Source: Pseudomonadota bacterium (GTDB taxonomy: Bacteria > Pseudomonadota > Gammaproteobacteria > Ga0077536). Taken from it: a stretch of 64,000 nucleotides of DNA. The translations under genes were made by a program, and so were the position numbers. Under the pieces are notes generated by a model. The model saw only the letters and a program-made list of their open reading frames with translations. It did not search any database and was not told the origin of the DNA. Shown piece by piece: positions 26,094-35,309 of the stretch (positions are counted from its first letter, which is position 1; each line of letters opens with the position of its first letter). The stretch spans positions 1 to 64,000 of the forward strand of contig JADJYF010000003.1 in NCBI GenBank assembly GCA_016719885.1, in the 5' to 3' direction.

Positions 26094-26698
26094 CTCCGGG
26101 TCTTGACCGCCGTACCCAGGTTCTGCAGGTAGGCGATGAGGGCGTCGGCCTCGGTCTTGCCCTTGAGGGCTTCCGGTGCCTTGGCGATTTCATCGTCGCT
26201 ATAGGGCAGTCCCAGGGTGCGCAGCACCGTCATGCGCGCCGAGATGGTGTCGGTCGGCAGTTCCGTCTTCTCCAGCCACGGGTAGCCCGGCATGATCGAC
26301 TCCGGCACCACGTCGCGCGGGTTGTTCAGATGCACGCGGTGCCAGTCGTCGCTGTAGCGGCCGCCGACACGGTGCAGGTCCGGACCGGTGCGCTTGGAGC
26401 CCCACTGGAAGGGGTGGTCGTAGACGAACTCACCCGCCAGCGAGTAGTGGCCGTAACGCTCGGTCTCGGCGCGGAACGGACGAATCATCTGCGAATGGCA
26501 GACATAGCAGCCTTCGCGGATGTAGACGTCGCGTCCCGCCAGTTCCAGCGCGCTGTAGGGCTTCAAGCCTTCCACCGGCTGGGTCGTGCTCTGCTGGAAG
26601 AACAGCGGCACGATCTGGATGAGACCGCCGACACTGATGGTCAGGATGATCAGGATCATCATGAACCCGATGTTGGTTTCGATTGCTTCGTGTTTCAT
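26090..26698 (-). CDS. ccoO: cbb3-type cytochrome c oxidase subunit II (CcoO)
   Basis: Mono-haem membrane-anchored cytochrome c subunit (202 residues). An N-terminal membrane anchor (FMMILIILTISVGGLIQIVP) is followed by the haem site EGCYVCHSQMIRPF. The family stretch GPDLHRVGGRYSDDWHRVHL is also present. It lies 15 bases after ccoN and overlaps ccoQ. Confidence 0.97.
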   Translation of the reverse strand: MKHEAIETNIGFMMILIILTISVGGLIQIVPLFFQQSTTQPVEGLKPYSALELAGRDVYIREGCYVCHSQMIRPFRAETERYGHYSLAGEFVYDHPFQWGSKRTGPDLHRVGGRYSDDWHRVHLNNPRDVVPESIMPGYPWLEKTELPTDTISARMTVLRTLGLPYSDDEIAKAPEALKGKTEADALIAYLQNLGTAVKTRR

Positions 26699-26713
26699 CG
26701 ACGTATGTCCCTA

Positions 26714-28129
<1,416 letters not shown>

Positions 28130-28314
28130 TGCTCAGTACTCCCAATTAAAATCCAATCAAAATCATGCCCGGCACGAGACCGTGCTGTGACGCCGCAGGC
28201 CGGCTGCCGTTGTGGCGTGAGTGCCGAGAACAGCTGGAACTCGCGTTGCGTTTACGCTTTGAGTATTCGCTGTTTCATTGGAAAGTAAAGTGACGCACGT
28301 GCAGCAAAACAGGC

Positions 28315-28328
28315 ATGATCTGGATCAA
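28315..28328. promoter_or_regulatory. FNR/ANR-like box in the ccoN-ccoI intergenic region
   Basis: ATGATCTGGATCAA matches the FNR consensus TTGAT-N4-ATCAA at nine of ten defined positions. It lies 186 bases before ccoN and 250 before ccoI, divergently transcribed genes known in other bacteria as FNR/ANR/FixK targets. The FNR-type protein encoded at 20.97 kb is the obvious candidate ligand. Confidence 0.65.
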
Positions 28329-28514
28329 GTCGATCTGCCCGATAGGGGTATGTCCCTATAGGTTTAGGTGCCGATCGGACATCGTCACAGGCTCATGGTT
28401 GCGATTCGTTCGCATGCTCGAGGTCGCATCGATGTCGATGCGGGGCAATTCGATCAAGCCATGAAGCCACGGCCATGGCGCGCGGAAATTTGCGCGCATA
28501 CAACAAATCACTCG

Positions 28515-28528
28515 CTGACCTGGATCAA
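28515..28528. promoter_or_regulatory. Weaker FNR-like box before ccoI
   Basis: CTGACCTGGATCAA keeps a full right half-site and a partial left one of TTGAT-N4-ATCAA. It is centred about 57 bases before the ccoI start, a position compatible with activation. Confidence 0.4.
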
Positions 28529-28578
28529 GCCCGGCGCTGCTTGAGCACTGATAGTGGCGGCGCGCACACTCCACGCCT

Positions 28579-31056
28579 ATGCCCCGCAATTCCATGAACG
28601 CTCCGCTCGCCGCGTCCCTGACCGCTCTGTCCGCACCTGCCGCGAGTGCGGCCACGTGTTTTCATTGCGGCGAGCCGATAGCGGCCGGGGTCGACTGGCA
28701 GGTGGAACTCGATGGCCGCCTCGTGGCGCTGTGCTGCCCGGGCTGTGCGGCCGCGACCAGCGCCATCCGCGATTTCGGCCTCGGCGATTACTATCGCCAT
28801 CGCGACAGCTTCGCGCCACGCCCCCAGCAGGACGAACTGCCCGGCGATCGCTACCAGGTGTACGACGACGCCGACATGCTGGCGCGCTTCGCCAAGGTCG
28901 AGGGCGCGGTGGCCAGCGCCGACCTGACCCTGGCCGGCATGAGCTGCGCGGCCTGCGCGTGGCTGCTCGAATCGCGCCTCGCCCATGCGCCGGGCGTCGA
29001 TCGCTTCGAAGTGCACTTCGCCTCGCGCCGCGCCAGCGTGCGATGGCGCGTTGCCGATACCGGCCTGTCACGCATTCTCGACGCGGTGGCCAGCCTCGGT
29101 TACGACGCGCGGCCGTTCACACCGGATGCGCGGCGCGCGCAAATCGAGGCCGAGACCGGCAGCCTGTTGCGCGCGCTCGGCGTCGCGGCGCTGTTCGGCA
29201 TGCAGGTCATGATGATCGCGTTTGCCTTCTATACCGGTGGCATCGAACCCGACATGCAGCGCTTCCTGCGCTGGACCAGCCTGGTCATGAGCGTGCCGGT
29301 GGTCGGCTACTGCGCGCTGCCGTTTTATCGCACCGCGTGGGCAGCGGTGCGCGCCGGCGGCCTGGTGATGGAGGTGCCGGTGGCGCTCGCCATCCTGCTG
29401 GCCTTCGCCGGCAGCGTGTGGAACACGGTGCTGGACCAGGACGCCGTGTATTTCGATTCGGTGTCGATGTTCGTCAGCCTGCTGCTCGCCAGTCGCTATC
29501 TCGAGATGCGCGCGCGCGCCGTCGCCAGCGGCCGGCTCGAGGCGTTCACGGCGCTGGTGCCCGACGGCGCCTGCCGCATCCGGCGTGATGCCGACGGCGA
29601 GCATTTCGAAACCGTGCCGGCCATGCGACTTGCGCCGGGCGAGACCGTGCTGGTGCGCGCCGGCGAGACCATTCCGGCCGACGGCGTGGTGAGCGCGGGC
29701 GACAGCGCGGTGGACGAATCGATCCTGACCGGCGAGGCCCTGCCCCAGGTGCGCGGTCCGGGGTCACGCGTGCTGGGCGGCAGCGTGAATCTGGAATCGG
29801 TGCTGCGCGTGGAAGTGACGGCGGTGGCGGCGGAGTCCTTCGCCGGGCATCTCGCGCAACTGGTGCGCGCCGCCGCCGAGGCGCGGCCGGCCGGGGTGGA
29901 ACTCAGTCAACGCGCGGCGCGCTGGTTCGTGGCGGCGGTGTTGTTGGTAAGCGTGGCGACCGCGGTGTTCTGGTGGCAGCACGATACCAGCCGCTGGTTC
30001 TCCATCACCCTCGCGGTCCTGGTGGTGTCCTGCCCGTGCGCGCTCGCAATCGCGGTGCCGGCGGCGCTCGCCGCCGCCCATGCCAGCCTGCTCGGCGAAG
30101 GCATCGCGGTGTTGGACGGGCGCGCGCTGGAGCGGCTGGCGGCCGTCAGCCATTGCCTGTTCGACAAGACCGGCACGCTGACGGTCGGCCAACTCGCTTT
30201 GCGCGATATCGAGTGTTACGGCGGCGTTGAGCGCGGTGATGCGTTGAAGCTCGCCTGCGCGCTGGCGCAAGGCTCCAATCACCCCATCGCCCGCGCCCTG
30301 CGCGCGGTGCCGGAGGCGGGCGGCGTGCAGGCCGTCACCCATCACGAGAGCGTGACCGGCGCCGGCATGGGCGGGCGGCTGGCCGGTGCGCACCTGGCCT
30401 TGGGCTCGGCCGCCTACATGGCTAGCCTCGGCGTGGCGCTGCCGTCACCTCACGCCGAACAGGAACAGCCGGGCAAGGAAGCGTGGTTGGCGCGCGATGG
30501 TCAGTGCCTCGCGCGCCTCGAATTCGACGACCGCCTGCGCGACGATGCGCAAGACCTGTTCACATGGTTGCGCGGTCATCACTACGCCACCGCCATCGTC
30601 AGCGGCGATCGCGCGCCGGTGGTGGAAGCCCTGGCGCGCGCTTGCGGCGTGAAGGACTTCCAGGCCGCACGCACACCCGCCGACAAGCAGGCCGAGGTGG
30701 CGCGCCTGCAAGGCCAGGGCGCGGTGGTGTTGATGGTCGGCGACGGCGTCAACGATGCGCCGGTGCTGGCCCAGGCCGACGTCTCGATCGCGATGGCCGA
30801 CAGCGCCGCCTCGGCGCGTCAGCAGGCCAGCGTGCTGTTGCTGACGCCGCAGTTGTCATCGGTGTCGCGGGTGTTGGAAGTGGCGCGCCGCGCTCGCCGC
30901 ATCATGCGCGAGAATCTTTGGTGGGCGGTGCTCTACAACGTCATCGCCCTGCCGCTGGCCGCGGCCGGCTGGCTGGCGCCGTGGGCGGCGGCGCTCGGCA
31001 TGTCGGTCAGTTCGCTGGTGGTGGTATTGAATGCGTTGCGCCTGGTGCGGCGCTGA
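28579..31056 (+). CDS. ccoI: Copper-translocating P1B-type ATPase for cbb3 assembly (CcoI/FixI)
   Basis: Exports copper across the inner membrane for insertion into cbb3 oxidase. Order of domains: an N-terminal Cys-rich metal-binding region (CFHCGEPI; LCCPGCAAATSAI), an HMA domain with GMSCAACAWLLESR, and eight membrane segments. The ion-binding CPC lies in VSCPCALAIAVPAAL, the phosphorylation site is DKTGTLTVG, and the hinge GDGVNDAPVLAQADVSIAM comes late. At 825 residues with the extra Cys-rich N-terminus it fits FixI/CcoI rather than CopA. ATG 28594 is an alternative start five codons in. Divergent from ccoN and followed by ccoS after 12 bases. Confidence 0.95.
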   Translation: MPRNSMNAPLAASLTALSAPAASAATCFHCGEPIAAGVDWQVELDGRLVALCCPGCAAATSAIRDFGLGDYYRHRDSFAPRPQQDELPGDRYQVYDDADMLARFAKVEGAVASADLTLAGMSCAACAWLLESRLAHAPGVDRFEVHFASRRASVRWRVADTGLSRILDAVASLGYDARPFTPDARRAQIEAETGSLLRALGVAALFGMQVMMIAFAFYTGGIEPDMQRFLRWTSLVMSVPVVGYCALPFYRTAWAAVRAGGLVMEVPVALAILLAFAGSVWNTVLDQDAVYFDSVSMFVSLLLASRYLEMRARAVASGRLEAFTALVPDGACRIRRDADGEHFETVPAMRLAPGETVLVRAGETIPADGVVSAGDSAVDESILTGEALPQVRGPGSRVLGGSVNLESVLRVEVTAVAAESFAGHLAQLVRAAAEARPAGVELSQRAARWFVAAVLLVSVATAVFWWQHDTSRWFSITLAVLVVSCPCALAIAVPAALAAAHASLLGEGIAVLDGRALERLAAVSHCLFDKTGTLTVGQLALRDIECYGGVERGDALKLACALAQGSNHPIARALRAVPEAGGVQAVTHHESVTGAGMGGRLAGAHLALGSAAYMASLGVALPSPHAEQEQPGKEAWLARDGQCLARLEFDDRLRDDAQDLFTWLRGHHYATAIVSGDRAPVVEALARACGVKDFQAARTPADKQAEVARLQGQGAVVLMVGDGVNDAPVLAQADVSIAMADSAASARQQASVLLLTPQLSSVSRVLEVARRARRIMRENLWWAVLYNVIALPLAAAGWLAPWAAALGMSVSSLVVVLNALRLVRR

Positions 31057-31068
31057 GGATACGGGGCC

Positions 31069-31233
31069 TTGGAAATCATCTACCTGCTGATCCCGGTGTC
31101 CGCGGTGCTGGTGATCGTGATTGTGGCGGGCTTCCTGTGGGCGGCGCGCTCTGGGCAGTTCGACGATCTGGAACGGCGCGGCCGCGACATCCTGCACGAC
31201 GACGACGGGCCGAGTTCGACCCACGACAAGTAG
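31069..31233 (+). CDS. ccoS: cbb3 oxidase maturation protein CcoS
   Basis: 54-residue protein starting with TTG: (M)EIIYLLIPVSAVLVIVIV, one membrane segment, then FLWAARSGQFDDLERRG, the FDDLE signature of CcoS/FixS, and an acidic tail. Required in other bacteria for cofactor insertion into cbb3 oxidase. It lies 12 bases after ccoI, the usual position, and its small size and TTG start make it easy to miss. Confidence 0.93.
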   Translation: MEIIYLLIPVSAVLVIVIVAGFLWAARSGQFDDLERRGRDILHDDDGPSSTHDK

Positions 31234-31243
31234 ATCCGCCGCG

Positions 31244-32068
31244 CTACGGCGATGCCGCGGGCGAGTGGTGGTGCATGTGCTGGCTGTGGTCCATGGGCGC
31301 CGCCGGATCCATGCCCGGCATGGGGCTTTCATGCGGCACGGGCGCGTCATGCCCCGAGTGGCCCGCATGGCCGGCATGCAGGCTCGGCAAAAGGCTGTCG
31401 ATGAATGGCGTGACCAGACCCGCGCCTATCAACAGCAGCGCAGCGCAGAGGCGCAGCAGCCGTCCGCGAAACAGCGCGCCCGCGCGACTGCCCAACCAGA
31501 AACTCGCGAGCAGCGCCGGCAGGGTGCCGAGACCGAAAGCCACCATGATCGCGGATGCGCGCCACGGCGAGGCGCTGGCCAGCGCCAGCATCAAGGTCGA
31601 ATACACCAGCGCGCACGGCAACCATCCCCACACCATGCCGAAAGCCAGCGCGCGTGGCGTGGAGTTGATCGGCATGAGGCCACGGCCCAACTTCTGCAGA
31701 TGTCGCCATACACGCAGCCCCAAGCCCTCGAACAAGGCGCCGCGCGGCAACCAGCCGGCGAGCGCGAGGCCGTTCAGGACCAGGATCGCGCCCGCCGCGT
31801 AGCGCAGGGCGCGATAGCCAAGTTCGCGATCGAACAGCGTTAGGGCGCTGCCGCCGACGGCGCCGAGCAAGGCGCCGGCCAGCGCGTAACTCAGGATGCG
31901 GCCGCCGTTGTAAGCGAGCGCGTAGCGCAGCGGTGTCACGGCGCCGCGCGGCGCGGTGGCGACATTCAAGGCCGCGACGATGCCGCCGCACATGCCCACG
32001 CAATGCACCTGGCTGGCGAGACCGAGATTGAAAGCGACCATGAGGTCGAGCGCGGTGCCGGAATTCAT
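31244..32068 (-). CDS. SafE/TauE-family membrane protein of the cbb3 region
   Basis: Polytopic membrane protein (274 residues) of the sulfite-exporter TauE/SafE family. The N-terminus has GLASQVHCVGMCGGIVAALN with paired Cys, and LAYNGGRILSYALAGALLGA, typical of the sub-family encoded next to ccoS in many proteobacteria. About six membrane segments follow. The tail is rich in His, Met and Gly (GHAGHSGHDAPVPHESPMPG, then HSQHMHHH), suggesting metal, probably copper, binding. ATG 32068 is chosen because the longer frame would run through the FNR-like box. It converges on ccoS with a 10-base gap. Confidence 0.85.
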   Translation of the reverse strand: MNSGTALDLMVAFNLGLASQVHCVGMCGGIVAALNVATAPRGAVTPLRYALAYNGGRILSYALAGALLGAVGGSALTLFDRELGYRALRYAAGAILVLNGLALAGWLPRGALFEGLGLRVWRHLQKLGRGLMPINSTPRALAFGMVWGWLPCALVYSTLMLALASASPWRASAIMVAFGLGTLPALLASFWLGSRAGALFRGRLLRLCAALLLIGAGLVTPFIDSLLPSLHAGHAGHSGHDAPVPHESPMPGMDPAAPMDHSQHMHHHSPAASP

Positions 32069-32104
32069 GGCGCGCAGTGTGCGTGAAGGCGGGCGGGGTG
32101 AATG

Positions 32105-32118
32105 TTGACCGCGATCAA
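32105..32118. promoter_or_regulatory. FNR-like box between SafE-family and CBS genes
   Basis: TTGACCGCGATCAA matches TTGAT-N4-ATCAA at nine of ten positions. It is centred about 72 bases before the CBS start and 43 bases before the divergent SafE-family start. It would place both genes in the low-oxygen regulon. Confidence 0.65.
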
Positions 32119-32182
32119 CGTGGTTTCCTTGTGCGTCAATAAGCTGCAAGCTGTGCGCGTTTCAGCCAACGCGAAGGCCAGC

Positions 32183-32656
32183 ATGACCCAGTCACTCGTT
32201 CACACCTTGGTCAAGGATTGCATGACATCGACGGTGATTGCCGTCAGCCCCTATGACACCCTGGCGCGTGCCTACGAGTTGCTGATGGCCAACCGCATTC
32301 GGCGCCTGCCGGTGCTGGAGGGCGAGCGCCTGGTCGGCATCATAACGCTGTCGGACCTGCTCGAAGTCAAGCAATCCGATCCGGCCCATCGCCACTCCCT
32401 GCAAGAGATTGCGCAGGAGCTCGCACGGCTGGTGGTGAGCACCGTGATGCGCGCCAAGCCGATCTGCATCTACGACAATGACACCGTCGGCCACGCCGCC
32501 GAACTCATGCTCGAAAACAAGATAGGCGGCCTGCCGGTCATTGACGCCAACGAGCGCCTGGTCGGCGTACTGACTGAATCCAATCTCTTTCAACTGCTGG
32601 CCCGGCAGTGGCGCGACGACAACCTGATCTTCTCCGGTGTCGTTCCGCGCGGCTGA
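32183..32656 (+). CDS. Tandem CBS-domain protein
   Basis: Stand-alone CBS pair (157 residues), a module that usually binds adenine nucleotides and controls a partner. CBS1 (about 10-65) has VKDCMTSTVIAVSPYDTLAR and GIITLSDLLEVKQ. CBS2 (about 88-150) has VSTVMRAKPICIYDNDTVGH and IGGLPVIDANERLVGVLTES. ATG 32183 is preferred; a longer frame from 32,102 would overlap the FNR-like box. The next gene is a DksA-like regulator after 33 bases. The partner is unknown. Confidence 0.88.
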   Translation: MTQSLVHTLVKDCMTSTVIAVSPYDTLARAYELLMANRIRRLPVLEGERLVGIITLSDLLEVKQSDPAHRHSLQEIAQELARLVVSTVMRAKPICIYDNDTVGHAAELMLENKIGGLPVIDANERLVGVLTESNLFQLLARQWRDDNLIFSGVVPRG

Positions 32657-32689
32657 GCCAGACCTGCGACATTACCCGGGAAGCAAGCC

Positions 32690-33004
32690 ATGACCGACTT
32701 CAGTGCCTACAAGCAACAATTGCTCGAACTCGAGCGCGAGCTCAACGAACGCCGCGCGCGCTTCGATCAGCATGGCCGCGGCGGGGTGCCGGCGGACTTC
32801 GAAGACCAGGCCACCGCGCGCGAAAACGATGAAGTGGTGGAATCTCTGGGCGAACAGGCGACCGCCGAACTGGCGCAGGTCAAGGCGGCCTTGACGCGCA
32901 TCGAACTCGGCAGCTACGGCACCTGTGTGCGTTGTGGCGAGGCGATTGCAGAAGCGAGATTGCGCGCGGTGCCGTTTGCCGTAGCCTGCGCCAGCTGCGG
33001 ATGA
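32690..33004 (+). CDS. DksA/TraR-family zinc-finger protein
   Basis: 104-residue relative of DksA, which binds the RNA polymerase secondary channel. A coiled-coil N-terminus (5-25 and 50-73) is followed by a four-Cys finger: Cys79 and Cys82 in CVRCGEAI, Cys100 and Cys103 in CASCG at the very end. The DxxDxA tip of DksA is not obvious; residues FEDQATARENDEV occupy that place. It is shorter than DksA (about 150), more like TraR-type proteins. Lies after the CBS gene and before a strong hairpin. Confidence 0.88.
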   Translation: MTDFSAYKQQLLELERELNERRARFDQHGRGGVPADFEDQATARENDEVVESLGEQATAELAQVKAALTRIELGSYGTCVRCGEAIAEARLRAVPFAVACASCG

Positions 33005-33010
33005 GATCGG

Positions 33011-33038
33011 CCGGGGTGCGATTGAATTCGCACCCCGG
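33011..33038. terminator. Palindrome after the DksA-like gene (family B type)
   Basis: CCGGGGTGCGA and TCGCACCCCGG are perfect 11-base arms around TTGAAT, 6 bases after the DksA-like stop and 43 before the convergent cytochrome gene end. The centre belongs to repeat family B. A T-run is absent on both sides, so it is a terminator-like hairpin that could serve both converging genes. Confidence 0.65.
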
Positions 33039-33081
33039 ATCTTGACGATACGCCGCCGGCGCGCGGCGATGCCATAGTCCC

Positions 33082-34209
33082 TCAGAACACCTGCTTCTTC
33101 AGCGCCGCCATGTCCAGGATGGCGCGCGATTCCTTCTGCTTGGCCAGATGCTCGTCGTGGATGTAGCCGTATTCCTCGAGAATGCCGTAGGCATCCTTGG
33201 CGTAGGGGCCATGAGGGTCGGACTGGATAGACGCGGCCATCAGCATTTCCAGCTCCGGCACGGCCGGCTCCGGCTCGCTGGTGCGCAGCGCAATCACGCC
33301 GAGCTTGTAGTAGATCTCGCCGCGCTCGGCGGCCGAGGCCTTGGGGTGGGCTTTCAGCCAAGTGCGCATGACGCGCGCCGCGACCAGGTCTTCGACCGCG
33401 CGCAGCCGGTTGCCGGGCGCGAGGGTCAGGCGCGTGGCCTGGTCGAATATCTCGCGGGCGCGGGCGAGGTCCGGTGCGCCATTCATGGTCGGCGCGAGTT
33501 CGACCAGGGTATTGCGCCAATGCTCGAGGCGGTGGGCGATGAAGTAGGGCAGGTCCTTGCGCGCGCGGTAGCCGTCGAGGAATTTCACCACGCGATCGTT
33601 GGATTCGCCGGTCGAGATCGCAAGGCGCAGGTAGCGCAGCATGATGCCGCGATAGTCGGCCTCGATCGGGTCCAGCGCCGGGTCTGACAACTGCTGTTCG
33701 AACAGGCTCAAGGCGGCGTCGAACTGGCGCGTGGCGATGAACAGCAGCGTGCGCGATTCGGGCTCGACGTTATTGGCGTTCATGCGCGCCATGAGGCGCT
33801 GGCCGAACAGATCCTGCGACTGCGACGGCAGGCGCGAATGGCAGGCCACGCAGTGATCGGTCAGTTCCATCAACGAGTAGTAGGCGTAATCCGGCCATTC
33901 GGCACGGAACGACACGCCGATATCCTGCACCAGGCGGTCGAAAGAGCGGGCCAGCAGGCGGAACTCGGCGTCTTCATCCTCGGCGTGCTTGACCAGCGTG
34001 CCGGACGCCGCCGTCAGTACCTTGAGTTTCTCTTCCACCAGTTCCTTGTCCCATTTCGAATGGGCGTCGGCGTTGCGCACGCTGAGCGGCAGCAGGTAGG
34101 CGATGGCGTCGTAGACCTTGTGCATGATGTCGGTGGTCTTTTCCGCCGCCGTCGCCGACTGCATGGCGACGCCGAGCACGAGCACGGCAAGAGTTCGCGA
34201 AATATTCAT
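33082..34209 (-). CDS. Periplasmic mono-haem cytochrome c with TPR-like C-terminus
   Basis: 375-residue exported protein. The first 22 residues (MNISRTLAVLVLGVAMQSAT) form a signal peptide. One haem site lies at HCVACHSRLPSQ (Cys120, Cys123, His124) in an alpha-helical N-terminal domain. From about 135 to the end the chain is a series of helical pairs like TPR repeats (DAALSLFEQQLSDP, YYKLGVIALRTSEPEPAVPE). I do not recognise a named family. Start ATG 34209 is the one giving the signal peptide. Neighbours are a universal stress protein and another cytochrome c, suggesting redox stress or low-oxygen respiration. Confidence 0.8.
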   Translation of the reverse strand: MNISRTLAVLVLGVAMQSATAAEKTTDIMHKVYDAIAYLLPLSVRNADAHSKWDKELVEEKLKVLTAASGTLVKHAEDEDAEFRLLARSFDRLVQDIGVSFRAEWPDYAYYSLMELTDHCVACHSRLPSQSQDLFGQRLMARMNANNVEPESRTLLFIATRQFDAALSLFEQQLSDPALDPIEADYRGIMLRYLRLAISTGESNDRVVKFLDGYRARKDLPYFIAHRLEHWRNTLVELAPTMNGAPDLARAREIFDQATRLTLAPGNRLRAVEDLVAARVMRTWLKAHPKASAAERGEIYYKLGVIALRTSEPEPAVPELEMLMAASIQSDPHGPYAKDAYGILEEYGYIHDEHLAKQKESRAILDMAALKKQVF

Positions 34210-34235
34210 AAAGAGCCCTGGTTGGGAAATCGGAA

Positions 34236-34706
34236 TCAACGGACCAGCGTCACCGGACAATGGGCGTGGCTGGTGACCTGGGTACTGACGCTGCCGAGCA
34301 GCAGCTTGGAAAAGCTCGAACGGCCGCGGGTGCCGAGCACGATGAGGTCGCAGGCCTTGTCGTCGGCGTAGGCGCAGATCTGTTCCGACACCTGGCCCCA
34401 CAGCTGCACGGTGGCGCCGACATGCACGCCCTCGCCGCAGGCCTTCAAGGTGTCGGGCAAGGTGGTCTCGGTGGCGTGCTGTTCGACGGTCTCGCGGATC
34501 TCTTCGGCGCTCATGGCGGAGTAGGGCACGGTGGCCGGCCAGATGGCAGGGCCCATGGCGTTCAACATCACCGCGTCGTCGTTGTGCACGGTGACGATGT
34601 CGATGTTGGCGCCGGTCTCGCGCGATAGCATGCCGGCAAAGGCGGCGGCATGCAGTGCGTGGTCGGAACCATCGGTCGCAAGCAGGATTCGTTTAATCGT
34701 TTCCAT
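34236..34706 (-). CDS. Universal stress protein (UspA family)
   Basis: 156-residue single-domain Usp protein. It starts IKRILLATDGSDHALHAA and ends with the ATP-binding loop LGTRGRSSFSKLLLGSVSTQ (GxxGRxx...GS), so an ATP-binding type. It lies 26 bases upstream of the cytochrome gene on the same strand and is probably co-transcribed with it. Such genes are common in low-oxygen regulons, but no FNR-like box is visible in the 57-base gap to the divergent cytochrome gene. Confidence 0.93.
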   Translation of the reverse strand: METIKRILLATDGSDHALHAAAFAGMLSRETGANIDIVTVHNDDAVMLNAMGPAIWPATVPYSAMSAEEIRETVEQHATETTLPDTLKACGEGVHVGATVQLWGQVSEQICAYADDKACDLIVLGTRGRSSFSKLLLGSVSTQVTSHAHCPVTLVR

Positions 34707-34763
34707 GGCGAATGGCGCCTCCGCGCAATATCATGAGGAGCAGCATAGGTATTACGAAAGTAT

Positions 34764-35255
34764 ATGAAATCAGGGATTACCGAAACCATCGGCCTCGCTG
34801 TCAGCGGTGGCGAGTATCGCCGTGCGGCGCGGCTGGCCGCGCTGATCGTGATCATGCTGTGCGCCTTGTCGTGCATGCCATCGATGGCGGCGGACAGCGC
34901 CAAGGCCGTCAACGCCGATCCGCCCCTGCAGTCGGGCATAGAAGCTGGTCGCCAACGCTTCGAAATGAATTGCGCTATCTGCCACGGCCTCGATGCGCGC
35001 GGCAATGGTCCGTTCGCCGAACTGCTGAACGTCAAGCCGCCGGATCTCACCTTGTTGTCGCGGGCGCAGGGCGGCGATTTTCCTTTCAGTCGCGTCTACC
35101 GTCGCATCGACGGGCGCGACCTGCCGCTCGCCCACGGCACGCGCGACATGCCGATCTGGGGACGACGACTCAAGCGCGAAGGCGGCGATGAAACCTATGT
35201 GCGGGGTCGCCTGTTCGAGATCATGCTGTACCTCGAATCGCTGCAACAGATCTGA
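34764..35255 (+). CDS. Cytochrome c, mono-haem, membrane-anchored or exported
   Basis: 163-residue class I-like cytochrome c. An N-terminal hydrophobic stretch (about 22-43, ARLAALIVIMLCALSCMPSM) serves as signal or anchor. The haem site is NCAICHGLDARG (Cys70, Cys73, His74), and Met in HGTRDMPIWG is a likely sixth ligand. Divergent from the stress protein gene. Electron partner unknown; cbb3 oxidase in the same region is a plausible acceptor. Confidence 0.88.
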   Translation: MKSGITETIGLAVSGGEYRRAARLAALIVIMLCALSCMPSMAADSAKAVNADPPLQSGIEAGRQRFEMNCAICHGLDARGNGPFAELLNVKPPDLTLLSRAQGGDFPFSRVYRRIDGRDLPLAHGTRDMPIWGRRLKREGGDETYVRGRLFEIMLYLESLQQI

Positions 35256-35309
35256 ACGCCGCGCGAGCGAACAATTGCACAAACGGCGCGCGCGCCGAAG
35301 GGGACTCAA

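Noticed and set aside
31244..32068. Part of the sulfur operon at 41.8 kb because of TauE/SafE similarity
   Set aside because: It is 10 kb away, next to ccoS, and belongs to the sub-family regularly found with cbb3 genes.
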